Source: TMED23 sp964566055 (GTDB taxonomy: Bacteria > Pseudomonadota > Alphaproteobacteria > Rhodospirillales > UBA2165). From it: DNA of 64,000 nucleotides. The stretch covers positions 1-64,000 of the forward strand of contig CAZMHI010000010.1 in assembly GCA_964566055.1 (NCBI GenBank). The letters run 5' to 3'. Below, one piece after another: positions 42,950 through 51,401 of this stretch; positions within the stretch are counted from its first letter, which is position 1, and every line of letters starts with the position of its first letter. The notes under the pieces are model-generated. The model saw only the letters and a program-made list of their open reading frames with translations, was not told where the DNA came from and searched no databases. Both the position numbers and the translations under genes were made by a program.

Positions 42950-43534
42950 CTAGAGATTTAGCCCCATAACCCGCCAGCTCGGCCCATGCTCTTCATCATA
43001 GAGGGCATCGATGCGGGTCAGCGATAAGGTATCGAGTTGAATAGACAAAGCAGACTTGGCGAACAGGTTCAGCGCCACGGCAATGGCCGAACGGATCGAG
43101 CCGGCATGGGCAACGGCAATAATATCCCGACCCTGATATTCAAGGGTGAGTTCGGCAATGCTCTCTGACACCCGGTCCATTAACTGGACCACGCTCTCAC
43201 CGCCGGGCGGCGCTTCGGTGGTGTAATCCTCCCAAAAGGCCCGAGCCGCCGCTTTATCCATGGTATCCCAGGCTTTGCCGTTCCACTCGCCAAAATTCTG
43301 CTCCATCAGGCCAGGCACGGCGCGGCAATTCGAGCCGCCGAGCGCCGCTGCCGTTTGTACCGTACGAGGAAGCCCGCTGGTCAGCCAGACGGCATCTTTG
43401 GGCAGCAATGCCCGGCGTGCGTCAACTCTCGCCTGATCAGAAAGGTCAGCATCAACGTCATCCTGACCGTGAATTATACCGGGTGAACCCGCGGAAGGCG
43501 CATGGCGCACCCACCACCATCTAGTTGTGATCAT
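42950..43534 (-). CDS. cobC: CobC-type alpha-ribazole phosphatase (histidine phosphatase)
   Basis: 194 aa of the phosphoglycerate mutase-like superfamily. The phospho-His motif is VRHAPSAGSPGIIHGQDDVDADL (RHAP instead of RHG, as in CobC proteins); LTSGLPRTVQTAAALG, EQNFGEWNGKAWD and AVAHAGSIRSAIAVAL complete the active site. Context in the cobalamin region supports alpha-ribazole phosphate as substrate. Its start overlaps the cobS end by 4 bp. Confidence 0.9.
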   Translation of the reverse strand: MITTRWWWVRHAPSAGSPGIIHGQDDVDADLSDQARVDARRALLPKDAVWLTSGLPRTVQTAAALGGSNCRAVPGLMEQNFGEWNGKAWDTMDKAAARAFWEDYTTEAPPGGESVVQLMDRVSESIAELTLEYQGRDIIAVAHAGSIRSAIAVALNLFAKSALSIQLDTLSLTRIDALYDEEHGPSWRVMGLNL

Positions 43535-44463
43535 TCAAGGCCCACCATAACTATTGCCAGTAAAATCGTCGTCTCCGCAACTTGCTGGGAAGCGCCTAAG
43601 ACGTCTCCCGTCTGCCCGCCTAAGCGGGTCGCCACATAATAGATAAACAAACCGGTTACTAAAACTGCCAGTCCCAAGGAAACAATACTGGTCCGAAATC
43701 CCAACAGGAAGAGCAGAACGGCGATACCAATAAGCAAAGCGATTGCTGCCCGGTCAAAGCTCGGCTTGCCGGCGCCGGCGCTTAAGCCGTCTTCCCGGGC
43801 GACTGGGATATAATGCATAATGCCTGGCAACGCGGCACGCGAAGCGGCAGCGGCGGCGATCAAGGCATAAAGAGCAGCATCTATGCCGATTTCAGTGATT
43901 TCAGTGAGCGCAGCCCAGCGCAGGCCAAAACTAAACAGCAGGGCCATCACACCATAGCTGCCGATCTGGCTGTCCCGCATAATCGAAAGTTTCTGCTCCC
44001 GAGTAGCGCCACCGCCAATTCCATCGAAGGTGTCGGCCAGCCCATCTTCGTGAAGAGCGCCGGTAATGCCCGTCATGGTCAGCAGCGCAAACAGCGCCAA
44101 TATTACGGACGGAAAATCAAACCAGCTGCCAGCCCACAGAACCAGTCCCGCGATTAATCCAACCAGGGCGCCGACAACGGGGAAAAACCGGGAGGCCTCG
44201 GCAATTGAGAAATCCTCCGGCGAGGCACCAATATAGACTGGTATCCTCGTCAACACGCCGAGACAGATTTTGAGATCAGCGAACCAGCCCTGCCGGTTGA
44301 CGTTGCTTTTCATCCGTTGGAAGAAATCTTCTTCTTCCGGCTGATCATCAGAATCGATATCCGATTCTATAGCATCGTTCTGATTGTCTGCGTCTAAATC
44401 TTCTTCTTTATCGGCCAAATTCAGCCCCTCAACCTTTTTTGCTTTCGTGTTGCGACCGGACAT
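43531..44463 (-). CDS. cobS: Adenosylcobinamide-GDP ribazoletransferase with acidic N-terminal extension
   Basis: About 310 aa from MSGR (44463); upstream ATG/TTG codons are alternatives. Membrane enzyme joining adenosylcobinamide-GDP and alpha-ribazole. The core starts near FADLKICLGVLTRIPV; ALHEDGLADTFDGIGGGATREQKLSIMRDSQIGSYGVMALL is the catalytic signature, followed by several membrane helices and LGGQTGDVLGASQQVAE. The first 60 residues are a soluble acidic extension (DADNQNDAIESDIDSDDQPE region) that most CobS proteins lack. Confidence 0.94.
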   Translation of the reverse strand: MSGRNTKAKKVEGLNLADKEEDLDADNQNDAIESDIDSDDQPEEEDFFQRMKSNVNRQGWFADLKICLGVLTRIPVYIGASPEDFSIAEASRFFPVVGALVGLIAGLVLWAGSWFDFPSVILALFALLTMTGITGALHEDGLADTFDGIGGGATREQKLSIMRDSQIGSYGVMALLFSFGLRWAALTEITEIGIDAALYALIAAAAASRAALPGIMHYIPVAREDGLSAGAGKPSFDRAAIALLIGIAVLLFLLGFRTSIVSLGLAVLVTGLFIYYVATRLGGQTGDVLGASQQVAETTILLAIVMVGLE

Positions 44464-44507
44464 TATATGACAGGCCATCACCAATTTAGAATATCACGGG
44501 AAGTGGC

Positions 44508-45530
44508 ATGGAACAAAAACCAATTACCTCTCTGGATGCAATCCGGGAACTTATTCAATCTTTTCCGGGTCCGGATGAAGAGGCGATAGCGGCCACCCGT
44601 GAGCGCGAACCAAACCTCACCAAACCGCAAGGCTCCTTGGGACGGCTGGAAGAATTAGCTGAATGGCTGGCCGGCTGGCAGGGTAATCATCCACCCAAAA
44701 TCGACCTGCCGCGCGTTATTGTTTTTGCCGGCTCTCACGGTGTCACGGCTCAAGGTGTTTCGGCTTTTCCCGCCGAAGTTAACCAGCAAATGGTAGCAAA
44801 CTTTCAAGGTGGCGGTGCCGCAATTAATCAGCTGTGCAAAGTGCAGGATGCTGAATTGAACGTGATGGAGGCCGCCCTCGAAATACCAACCCGGGATTTT
44901 TCTCAAGAACCTGCAATGGATGATGCCGATTGCGCTGAAGCTGTCGCCTTTGGCATGTCCGGCCCGGATGTCGGCTTGGATGTCCTCTGCCTGGGTGAAA
45001 TGGGGATCGGCAACACCACGGCCTCAGCAGCGATCTGCCATGCACTTTATGGCGGTGATGCCGCCCAATGGGTTGGTCCCGGCACCGGTGTTGAAGGGGA
45101 TGCGCTCACCAATAAAATCCGCGTTGTCGAAGAAAGCGTCATTTTGCACAAAGCCGTGCTAACCGATGGGCTTGAAATCCTGCGCTGCTTTGGCGGCAGG
45201 GAAATGGCGGCAATCTGCGGTGCGATCATATCTGCCCGCTTGTCACGCATTCCGGTCTTGCTCGATGGCTACGTCGCGTGTGCCTCAGCAGCCGTACTCC
45301 ATGCCATGGATGAACATGCACTTGATCATTGCGTCGTGGCCCACGTATCAGCCGAGCCCGGCCATCGCCTTTTGATTGAAAAACTCGGCAAAGAGGCCCT
45401 GTTTGATTTTGGTATGCGCTTGGGTGAAGGCTCTGGAGCTGCACTGGCAATCAGTGTTTTGCGCAGCGCCGCTGCCTGCCATAGCGGCATGGCAACTTTT
45501 GAAGAAGCCGCTGTTTCAAATAAGGATTAG
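44508..45530 (+). CDS. cobT: Nicotinate-nucleotide-dimethylbenzimidazole phosphoribosyltransferase
   Basis: 340 aa. Makes alpha-ribazole phosphate from the lower-ligand base and nicotinate mononucleotide. LTKPQGSLGRLEELAEWLAGWQG, FAGSHGVTAQGVSAFPAEVNQQMV, GEMGIGNTTASAAI, GPGTGV and the C-terminal catalytic Glu block LFDFGMRLGEGSGAALAISVLRSAAACH are all present. Divergent from cobS-cobC over a 44-bp spacer, so the promoters must overlap. There is no riboswitch in front of it. Confidence 0.97.
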   Translation: MEQKPITSLDAIRELIQSFPGPDEEAIAATREREPNLTKPQGSLGRLEELAEWLAGWQGNHPPKIDLPRVIVFAGSHGVTAQGVSAFPAEVNQQMVANFQGGGAAINQLCKVQDAELNVMEAALEIPTRDFSQEPAMDDADCAEAVAFGMSGPDVGLDVLCLGEMGIGNTTASAAICHALYGGDAAQWVGPGTGVEGDALTNKIRVVEESVILHKAVLTDGLEILRCFGGREMAAICGAIISARLSRIPVLLDGYVACASAAVLHAMDEHALDHCVVAHVSAEPGHRLLIEKLGKEALFDFGMRLGEGSGAALAISVLRSAAACHSGMATFEEAAVSNKD

Positions 45531-45682
45531 CTGATTATTCAGCTTAGATTAATTGCATACGTCTTGGTAGAAACAAATTGAAATTTTATTAGGCTTTTCA
45601 ACTATTCATATAGATTATAAAGTCTTGTCGTGAAAAATTTGTAAAAAAAGTTTGAGTCCCTTTAATTAAATTTATCAAGGTT

Positions 45683-46117
45683 ATGGCTTTCAATTCTTAT
45701 ATCGACCCGAGATTAAATTGCGTATTTGTCCGGCATTTTGGTCACTATACTGAGAATGATGCTCACGACCAGATGCTAGCCATGCTGGCCAATCCTGACT
45801 ACAGGTCGGGAATGAATATCTTACGCGACTCCAGTTTAACACCATTTCCAAGTAAATTTAATTTTGAATATTTCAAGAATTCACATCCATCGGCAATGGA
45901 TCATATTGAACAACAATTAGGTAAGTGTAATATCGCCCTGGTGGTCGGCAGCGCCAGGGACTTTGCCATCGCCCACCAATTGTCTATCAGCACCCGTCTG
46001 ACGCCGGCAGAAATAACCAGAAAACCGTTCCGTGAAATATCCGATGCCAAGGCATGGCTCGAAATTCCGCAAGACTATGAAATTAAATTTGCCGAATTGG
46101 TAAGCAGTGCCGAGTAA
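45683..46117 (+). CDS. Small cytoplasmic protein, SpoIIAA/STAS-like
   Basis: 144 aa with no signal peptide. The pattern IDPRLNCVFVRHFGHYTENDAHDQMLAMLANPDYRSGMNILRDSS, followed by NIALVVGSARDFAIAHQLSISTRL and DAKAWLEIP, resembles the SpoIIAA-like/STAS-type fold of uncharacterised bacterial proteins (the common y..gxxtxxe..... and FxdxxxAxxWL pattern). Preceded by a 152-bp A+T-rich spacer and alone on its strand. Function unknown. Confidence 0.6.
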   Translation: MAFNSYIDPRLNCVFVRHFGHYTENDAHDQMLAMLANPDYRSGMNILRDSSLTPFPSKFNFEYFKNSHPSAMDHIEQQLGKCNIALVVGSARDFAIAHQLSISTRLTPAEITRKPFREISDAKAWLEIPQDYEIKFAELVSSAE

Positions 46118-46138
46118 TCAACTTTAAACGCAAAAAAT

Positions 46139-47020
46139 TTAAGTCGCGTGGGGTTCGGCGAAAGTCGCGGTCTGATCCTGGGCGAGGCGGCCATAAACAT
46201 AGGCCGCCGTTACACCCAAAATGCCCCACATCATGGCCGAGGCAAACAAAGTGATCATAATATAATGCGCCGCCAATTCAGGTGGCGCGGCGCCAACAGC
46301 ACCAGCTTCCGCATGAGGAGCACCAATCGCGTGGGGAATTATCAGCAGCAAAAGGCCACCAGCTCGCCAAACATTAGCTTTCCCGAAAACAATCATCGCC
46401 AGCCCAATACAACTGGCGACCGCAGTTCCCAACCACCAAGCTTGACGCGCCAACAGATCTCCTGCAGCAGCGGCCGGTAGTTCAGCCGGTAGACCTAAAC
46501 CTGGCAGAAACGAGAAACTTAAAAAGCCTGCACCACCCCAGAACAATCCCTGGACCAAGCTGACACTGCCGCCATACAGCGTGAAGCCTGCCGCCAAAAG
46601 CAAGCCAAAGGCAATAGCGGTTAACATATTTGCGCCGAGCGTGAATAGGGAGCGCTCCAGACCGTCTTTAGGTGACCACGCTGATGCGTCATGTGAATGT
46701 GCGCCATGATCATGACCAGCTTGTGCAACCTGCGCCGAGTGAGTGTGTCCGGCTTTCACGTCATCATGTACATGGGCAGTGCCCTCGGCATGGATATGAA
46801 AATTTTGCTCATGAAGGTGCGGGATGTTACCGCCCGAATGCATATGGCTGATACCACCGGGATGAGCATGTTGCACACCGGCTACAACTGCGCTCCCCTG
46901 TTCTTCGTAATACTCAGCTTGAGCAATAAGCGGTTGCACCATGGTTAAATGCACCAGCGTCAATACGACACCAGCGATAGCGCCGGACAAAAGCCCGGTC
47001 AGCAGCAATCTCTGTAACAT
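46139..47020 (-). CDS. cbtA: CbtA, cobalt transporter subunit with His-rich insert
   Basis: 293-aa membrane protein with five to six helices. The first helix (LLTGLLSGAIAGVVLTLVHLTMVQPLIAQAEYYE) matches CbtA. Between helices 1 and 2, residues 51-110 hold 16 His in HxH-type steps (HAH, HMH, HLH, HIH, HVH, HTH, HDH, HSH), a likely external metal-catching loop. C-terminal ALPAELPAAAAGDLLARQAWWLGTA-like helices follow. It lies 9 bp after cbtB under a cobalamin riboswitch, so cobalt import for B12 synthesis is expected. Confidence 0.93.
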   Translation of the reverse strand: MLQRLLLTGLLSGAIAGVVLTLVHLTMVQPLIAQAEYYEEQGSAVVAGVQHAHPGGISHMHSGGNIPHLHEQNFHIHAEGTAHVHDDVKAGHTHSAQVAQAGHDHGAHSHDASAWSPKDGLERSLFTLGANMLTAIAFGLLLAAGFTLYGGSVSLVQGLFWGGAGFLSFSFLPGLGLPAELPAAAAGDLLARQAWWLGTAVASCIGLAMIVFGKANVWRAGGLLLLIIPHAIGAPHAEAGAVGAAPPELAAHYIMITLFASAMMWGILGVTAAYVYGRLAQDQTATFAEPHAT

Positions 47021-47029
47021 GGGACCCCC

Positions 47030-47215
47030 TTAGTGGCAGGGGAAGGAATTAGCGTGCCGGGAATCGTGGGCGGCGTTGTGAACCAGATCGGCATTGGCAA
47101 AACCAACTCCGAGCAGGATAAAGGCACCCAATAGACCGCCAAATACCGCAGCGGCCAGTCTTTGTGACAGCGCAACCGGTTTAGCGTCTTGTTTTAAAAC
47201 TTTAACTTCACTCAT
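47030..47215 (-). CDS. cbtB: CbtB, cobalt transporter small subunit
   Basis: 61 aa with a single membrane helix (AAVFGGLLGAFILLGVGFANA) and the characteristic C-terminal metal motif: H46, H50, H54, C60, H61 (VHNAAHDSRHANSFPCH). CbtB proteins pair with CbtA and are classically preceded by a B12 riboswitch, as here. Confidence 0.94.
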   Translation of the reverse strand: MSEVKVLKQDAKPVALSQRLAAAVFGGLLGAFILLGVGFANADLVHNAAHDSRHANSFPCH

Positions 47216-47239
47216 AATAAATCACCCTCCGTGGTCAGT

Positions 47240-47345
47240 TGTGATGGCAGGTATCTGACTCGCATAGTTTATGCTTACAGTTGCGGGGGCAGTCACGGGA
47301 TTATCAGTTTATTGCCGATGCACCGTATTCCCAATTCATCCGCCC
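47240..47345 (-). promoter_or_regulatory. Cobalamin riboswitch upstream of cbtBA
   Basis: On the minus strand: GGGAATACGGTGC (revcomp of 47320-47332), then CCCGTGACTGCCCCCGCAAC, and the B12 box AGTCAGATACCTGCC (revcomp of 47247-47261), ending about 25 bp before cbtB. The upstream limit is uncertain; a 7-bp hairpin AACCATC/GATGGTT at 47359-47377 may belong to it. Confidence 0.92.
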
Positions 47346-47435
47346 TATGACAAAGCGGAACCATCCCCATGATGGTTAAACGGATGAGCTTCAGAAGTCA
47401 ATCTGGAATTGGGTTTGAGGTGAGAAAAATTGATA

Positions 47436-48494
47436 TTATTTCAGCGTCACCCGCAATTTGGTGCCGGCGGGGTGAACGCCATGACGCCACTGCAAGATGT
47501 AAGGTGTGGGTGGCCGCAAATCGGGCTGCACCAGCCAGAGCCGCCAAAGTTGCCGTTTGCGCTCGGGTTCCGGCCAATCTTCGAAGCTTTCCCGGGTATG
47601 AAGCGCCACGCAATTGTTGGCCAATTGAATATCACCGCGCTCCAGCGACATCGCATAATGCAGCTCTTCGCAGATTTGTTCGGTAACTTTAATCCCTTCG
47701 GCTTGCGCGTCGGTTATATCCGGCGCATCCGCCAACATGTGGCCTTTTTCCATATGTTTGGGACCAAAAGCGACACAAAGCTTGTCATCAAGAAAATTGA
47801 AAACGGGGCTTTCGTAATAATTTTTTTCTTCACTTTTCATTTCGGCGTGCTTGGTCCAGCAATAGGGCTTGGCCATCACCTCGACCAAATCAGGCCGGCG
47901 TTTCAGCAGTTCATTGTAAACCGAGATTGAACTTACGACTTTAGAAAGCCCACCGGATTTTGCCGTTTGAATGCAAAGCAAGCCCACGATATCCGTCTGG
48001 TCGCAATGATAATCCATCGTCACATTGGTTTGATACCCCCGATGATTCGGATTACTGTAATCGCGGCCTTCATCCCGAATATGGCCGAGCATATCGCCCT
48101 CTGGATTATTAGACATGGCCTCACCCATATGGCGGCCTATGCCCCAGTAAATAGCAGCAGCATCAATCAACTCGATATCGTCCATCGGCAGGCCGCGAAT
48201 TAGGGCAATGCCTCTGCCATCTTTCAACTGGCTGTATATCTTGGGCAGAGTCTCGCCAAACGGACCGAGATCAAAATCGTCTTTAGAAGTCTCCAGCAAG
48301 GCATTTGGATCATCACCGAATTGATCCCGGTAGCGCTTGGCCATGGCTACAAGACCATCAACTTCGGAATTACTGAGCCGATACAACCAGTCATCAGAAA
48401 CGGCTAATTCATCCTTTGTCCAGATCGACGGGTCAACCACCGGCTCACCGAGGCGGGCCGTATTTCGGAAAGATTTTTGGTCCGAACTATCCAT
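47436..48494 (-). CDS. TauD/TfdA-family Fe(II)/2-oxoglutarate dioxygenase
   Basis: About 352 aa from ATG 48494; a TTG at 48512 adds six residues. The facial triad is H163, D165 (DYHCDQTD) and H299 (VALHTRESF), with the 2-oxoglutarate Arg in RKRQLWRLW. RGIALIRGLPMDD and YNELLKRRPDLVEVM are usual for the family's gamma-butyrobetaine/TfdA side. Substrate unknown. It follows the racemase-like gene by 28 bp, so they are cotranscribed, and it is divergent in function from the purine genes beyond. Confidence 0.88.
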   Translation of the reverse strand: MDSSDQKSFRNTARLGEPVVDPSIWTKDELAVSDDWLYRLSNSEVDGLVAMAKRYRDQFGDDPNALLETSKDDFDLGPFGETLPKIYSQLKDGRGIALIRGLPMDDIELIDAAAIYWGIGRHMGEAMSNNPEGDMLGHIRDEGRDYSNPNHRGYQTNVTMDYHCDQTDIVGLLCIQTAKSGGLSKVVSSISVYNELLKRRPDLVEVMAKPYCWTKHAEMKSEEKNYYESPVFNFLDDKLCVAFGPKHMEKGHMLADAPDITDAQAEGIKVTEQICEELHYAMSLERGDIQLANNCVALHTRESFEDWPEPERKRQLWRLWLVQPDLRPPTPYILQWRHGVHPAGTKLRVTLK

Positions 48495-48522
48495 GTCGAT
48501 ATCATACGGCAAATCGGGTGAA

Positions 48523-49245
48523 TTACTCCACTATTTCCTCAAGCGTCCACAATTTACCCAAATCATCGCGGGTGTCTTTGATGCCGTGTTTGCGCATCGC
48601 ATACCAATAGGTTGCCGCGTTCGAGGACACAATCGGCCGGCCAAGCTGCTGCTCAAGCTCACCGATCATGCTGACCATGCCAAGCGCCCCACCGACATGA
48701 AGAAAAGTGTCGACGTCATCGTGATCATTGCGTTTGAAAGCTTCAAGAATTTGATCGACGGTCACTTTGATAATGTCGATGCTTTCTTTGACGTCGAGGC
48801 AAGTTGCGTATGGCACGCTAAAGCCGGCACTTTCGTAATAGGCCTGCACACTTTTCGAATAGACTTCCGACATTGGCGATAGCACAGCAATGCGTTGAGC
48901 ACCGATAGTTCTAAGTGCAGCCGCTGTGGCATCGGTCGCCGTCACCACCGGCACGCCCTTGGCGCCAGCTTCCAGCTGTCCAACATAATCGGCCTGGATA
49001 TCCAGCGACCAGTTGCGCATCTCAATTGAATTCGCCGTAATGATCATATCCGGGTAGCAGCCTTGGCATTGCGGCAGTGTGGCCAGCACAGCTTCCCGGA
49101 CTTTCTCATGATTGGAAATATCAAAACGGTACATTTGATTATTGACGCCCTCGGGGCGCATCATCTCATACTCCGGATGCATGTTGGCGTTCTGTTGAGG
49201 GATGAGAAAAGCGAAAACGCCACGGGGTCCAAAACGATCCGGCAT
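48523..49245 (-). CDS. Asp/Glu racemase/maleate isomerase-like protein lacking both catalytic Cys
   Basis: 240 aa of the arylmalonate decarboxylase/maleate cis-trans isomerase group. RIAVLSPMSEVYSKSVQAYYESAGFSV and GRPIVSSNAATYWYAMRKHG are clear family blocks. The two usual active-site Cys positions read N72 (ITANSIEM) and G185 (HVGGALGM). The enzyme therefore cannot use the normal two-base or one-Cys chemistry; it may have another activity or be a non-catalytic binder. First gene of the unit with the TauD-like dioxygenase. Confidence 0.8.
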   Translation of the reverse strand: MPDRFGPRGVFAFLIPQQNANMHPEYEMMRPEGVNNQMYRFDISNHEKVREAVLATLPQCQGCYPDMIITANSIEMRNWSLDIQADYVGQLEAGAKGVPVVTATDATAAALRTIGAQRIAVLSPMSEVYSKSVQAYYESAGFSVPYATCLDVKESIDIIKVTVDQILEAFKRNDHDDVDTFLHVGGALGMVSMIGELEQQLGRPIVSSNAATYWYAMRKHGIKDTRDDLGKLWTLEEIVE

Positions 49246-49391
49246 GATTAAATTTCCTTACAAATTTTTATTTACGCGACCATACAGCCTAAGGCCAATA
49301 ACATGAACGTTAAAGACAAAGATTATCCGTTACTTTTTCACTGTAAGCACGCTACAGTTAGTCATAATAATAATTTTCGGGAGAACTTAAA

Positions 49392-50375
49392 ATGGCGGCG
49401 AAACATTTTCATCATTTGGGTCTGGCGATCCCAGATGTTCCTGTACAAAAGAAATTTTATGAAGATTTCGGCCTGATTGGTGAAGAAACTGAAAATCGAG
49501 CTGTCATGAGCTGTGTTGGCCGCAATCAGGATCAGATTGTATTGACTGAAGCCGCCGAGCGCCAGCTGCACCATGTTTCCTATGGCACCGATGAGGAAGG
49601 CTTAGCGGCAGTTAAGAAAAATGTCGAAGCTAGCGACCTTGCCAAACTGATAGATTGCCCGAGCGAAACACCCTATGACGGGCTCTGGATCGAAGACTTT
49701 GAAGGCGATGTTTTCAACCTGATGGTCGCCGAACCGGCGCCTTCAAAAGGGGGCCGGAATCCGTCAATACCTCACGATGCCTTTCAAGCCAACGGCCCGG
49801 GACATTACGACCGCGTCAATAAAAAGGGCAGCATCTCTTATGAGACCCAGCCGGAACCTCACCGGCTCGGCCATATGGTGCAATTCACCACCAGCCTGAC
49901 TAAGAAAGTTGATTTTTATCAAGGAATTTTGGGGTTGAAGCTCACCGATACGTGCGAAGGATTGATCGCCTTCATGCGCACGGCTGGCGGCTGCGATCAT
50001 CATACCGTGGCGTTTTTGGAAACCGATAAGCCGGGCTTCCATCATGCTAGTTTTGAAATGGACAACGTCGATCATGTTGGGCTCGGTGGTCAGGCGATGC
50101 TTGAAAAAGGCTACCGCAACGGCTGGGGACTTGGCAGGCATGCCTTGGGATCAAACTTTTTCTGGTACATCCGTGATCCCCATGACGGCTTGTGTGAGTA
50201 TTTTGCCGATATCGATTATATCGCCGATGACGATGCCTGGGAGGTCAATGACTGGCCAATGGATGTCGGCTTTTATTTATGGGGACCAAATCCGCCGGAG
50301 GAATTTGGTATGAATTTTGAGGGCTGCAAAACCACGACCAAACCCGGTGCCGGCGGTAAGGGTGCCCGGAATTAG
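49392..50375 (+). CDS. VOC-family extradiol-type dioxygenase
   Basis: 327 aa with two pairs of beta-alpha-beta-beta-beta units. The N-terminal unit starts KHFHHLGLAIPDVPVQKKFYEDFGL. The C-terminal unit keeps the Fe(II) ligands of type I extradiol dioxygenases: H161 (RLGHMVQFT), H218 (FHHASFEM) and E269 (GLCEYFAD), spaced as in 2,3-dihydroxybiphenyl dioxygenase. Ring cleavage of a catechol-like substrate is plausible. It is preceded by GGGAG and divergent from the racemase/TauD unit, with a shared 146-bp regulatory spacer. Confidence 0.85.
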   Translation: MAAKHFHHLGLAIPDVPVQKKFYEDFGLIGEETENRAVMSCVGRNQDQIVLTEAAERQLHHVSYGTDEEGLAAVKKNVEASDLAKLIDCPSETPYDGLWIEDFEGDVFNLMVAEPAPSKGGRNPSIPHDAFQANGPGHYDRVNKKGSISYETQPEPHRLGHMVQFTTSLTKKVDFYQGILGLKLTDTCEGLIAFMRTAGGCDHHTVAFLETDKPGFHHASFEMDNVDHVGLGGQAMLEKGYRNGWGLGRHALGSNFFWYIRDPHDGLCEYFADIDYIADDDAWEVNDWPMDVGFYLWGPNPPEEFGMNFEGCKTTTKPGAGGKGARN

Positions 50376-50381
50376 GTGCTC

Positions 50382-51401
50382 CTATTTCCAACCATTGTTT
50401 TGTGCGAAATCATCAAGCTCGCTGATATAAGCGTTCGCTTGGTCAGCGCTCAAAAAACTTGCTTCGAAGGAATTTCGGGCCAGGGTGTAGAGATCGTTTG
50501 CACCAAGATTAAGTGCTTCCGAGACCGCCAGATAATTAGCGTTAATATGCCCGCCAAAATAGGCTGGATCATCTGAATTCACCGTCGGCTTGAGTCCTTT
50601 ATCGAGCATTATTTTCAGCGGATGATTTTTCATATCATCAACGACACGGAGTTTGAGATTCGATAATGGACAAACAGTCAAGGCCATCTGTTCTTCTACG
50701 AGCCGCTCTACCAGCCGATCATCTTCAAGCGACCGGTTGCCATGATCAAGGCGGTCGATCTTCAAAATATCGAGCGCCTTCCATACATATTCCGGAGGGC
50801 CTTCTTCACCGGCATGGGCCATGGCTTTAAAGCCGGCTGCTCGAGCGCGATCAAACACCTCGGTATAGAGATTGGGCGGAAATCCAACTTCTGAAGAATC
50901 CAGCCCGATCCCCAGCAGCTGATCTTTAAATTTTATCGCTTCGTCGACCGTCGCCAACGCGCTTTCAATATCCATATGGCGTAAGATGCAAAATATTAGA
51001 TGAGAGCTAAGACCATATTTTGTGTCCGCATCTTCCATCGCATGGGTAATGCTGTCGACAACTCGCTTAAACGGAATTCCTCGCGAAGTATGGGATTGTG
51101 GATCAAAAAATATCTCAGTGTGGCGGATATTTTGTTGGTGCGCTTTTTCGAGATAGGCCCAGGTGAGATCGTAAAAATCCTGCTCTTCGATAAGAACATT
51201 GCAGCCTTGATAATAGATATCCAAAAAGTCCTGCAAATTTTCGAATTGGTATGCTTCTCGCAGTTCATCCACCGAAGCATAATCGAGTTCGATGTGATTA
51301 CGCTGAGCCAGCTCAAAACATAATTCCGGCTCCATTGTCCCTTCGATATGAACATGGAGTTCAGCCTTCGGCATTTGTTCAATAAGTTCCGGCGCAATCA
51401 T
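50382..51401 (-). CDS. add: Adenosine/adenine deaminase, adenine deaminase subtype likely
   Basis: 339 aa, metal-dependent amidohydrolase. HxH motif AELHVHIEGTME, the catalytic Glu in HAGEEGP, LDHGNRSLEDD and zinc Asp in NSDDPAYFGG. The GNRSLED and SDDPAYFGG forms resemble the bacterial and fungal adenine deaminases rather than true adenosine deaminases. It overlaps the guanine deaminase gene by 4 bp, so both deliver hypoxanthine and xanthine to XdhAB. Confidence 0.9.
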   Translation of the reverse strand: MIAPELIEQMPKAELHVHIEGTMEPELCFELAQRNHIELDYASVDELREAYQFENLQDFLDIYYQGCNVLIEEQDFYDLTWAYLEKAHQQNIRHTEIFFDPQSHTSRGIPFKRVVDSITHAMEDADTKYGLSSHLIFCILRHMDIESALATVDEAIKFKDQLLGIGLDSSEVGFPPNLYTEVFDRARAAGFKAMAHAGEEGPPEYVWKALDILKIDRLDHGNRSLEDDRLVERLVEEQMALTVCPLSNLKLRVVDDMKNHPLKIMLDKGLKPTVNSDDPAYFGGHINANYLAVSEALNLGANDLYTLARNSFEASFLSADQANAYISELDDFAQNNGWK

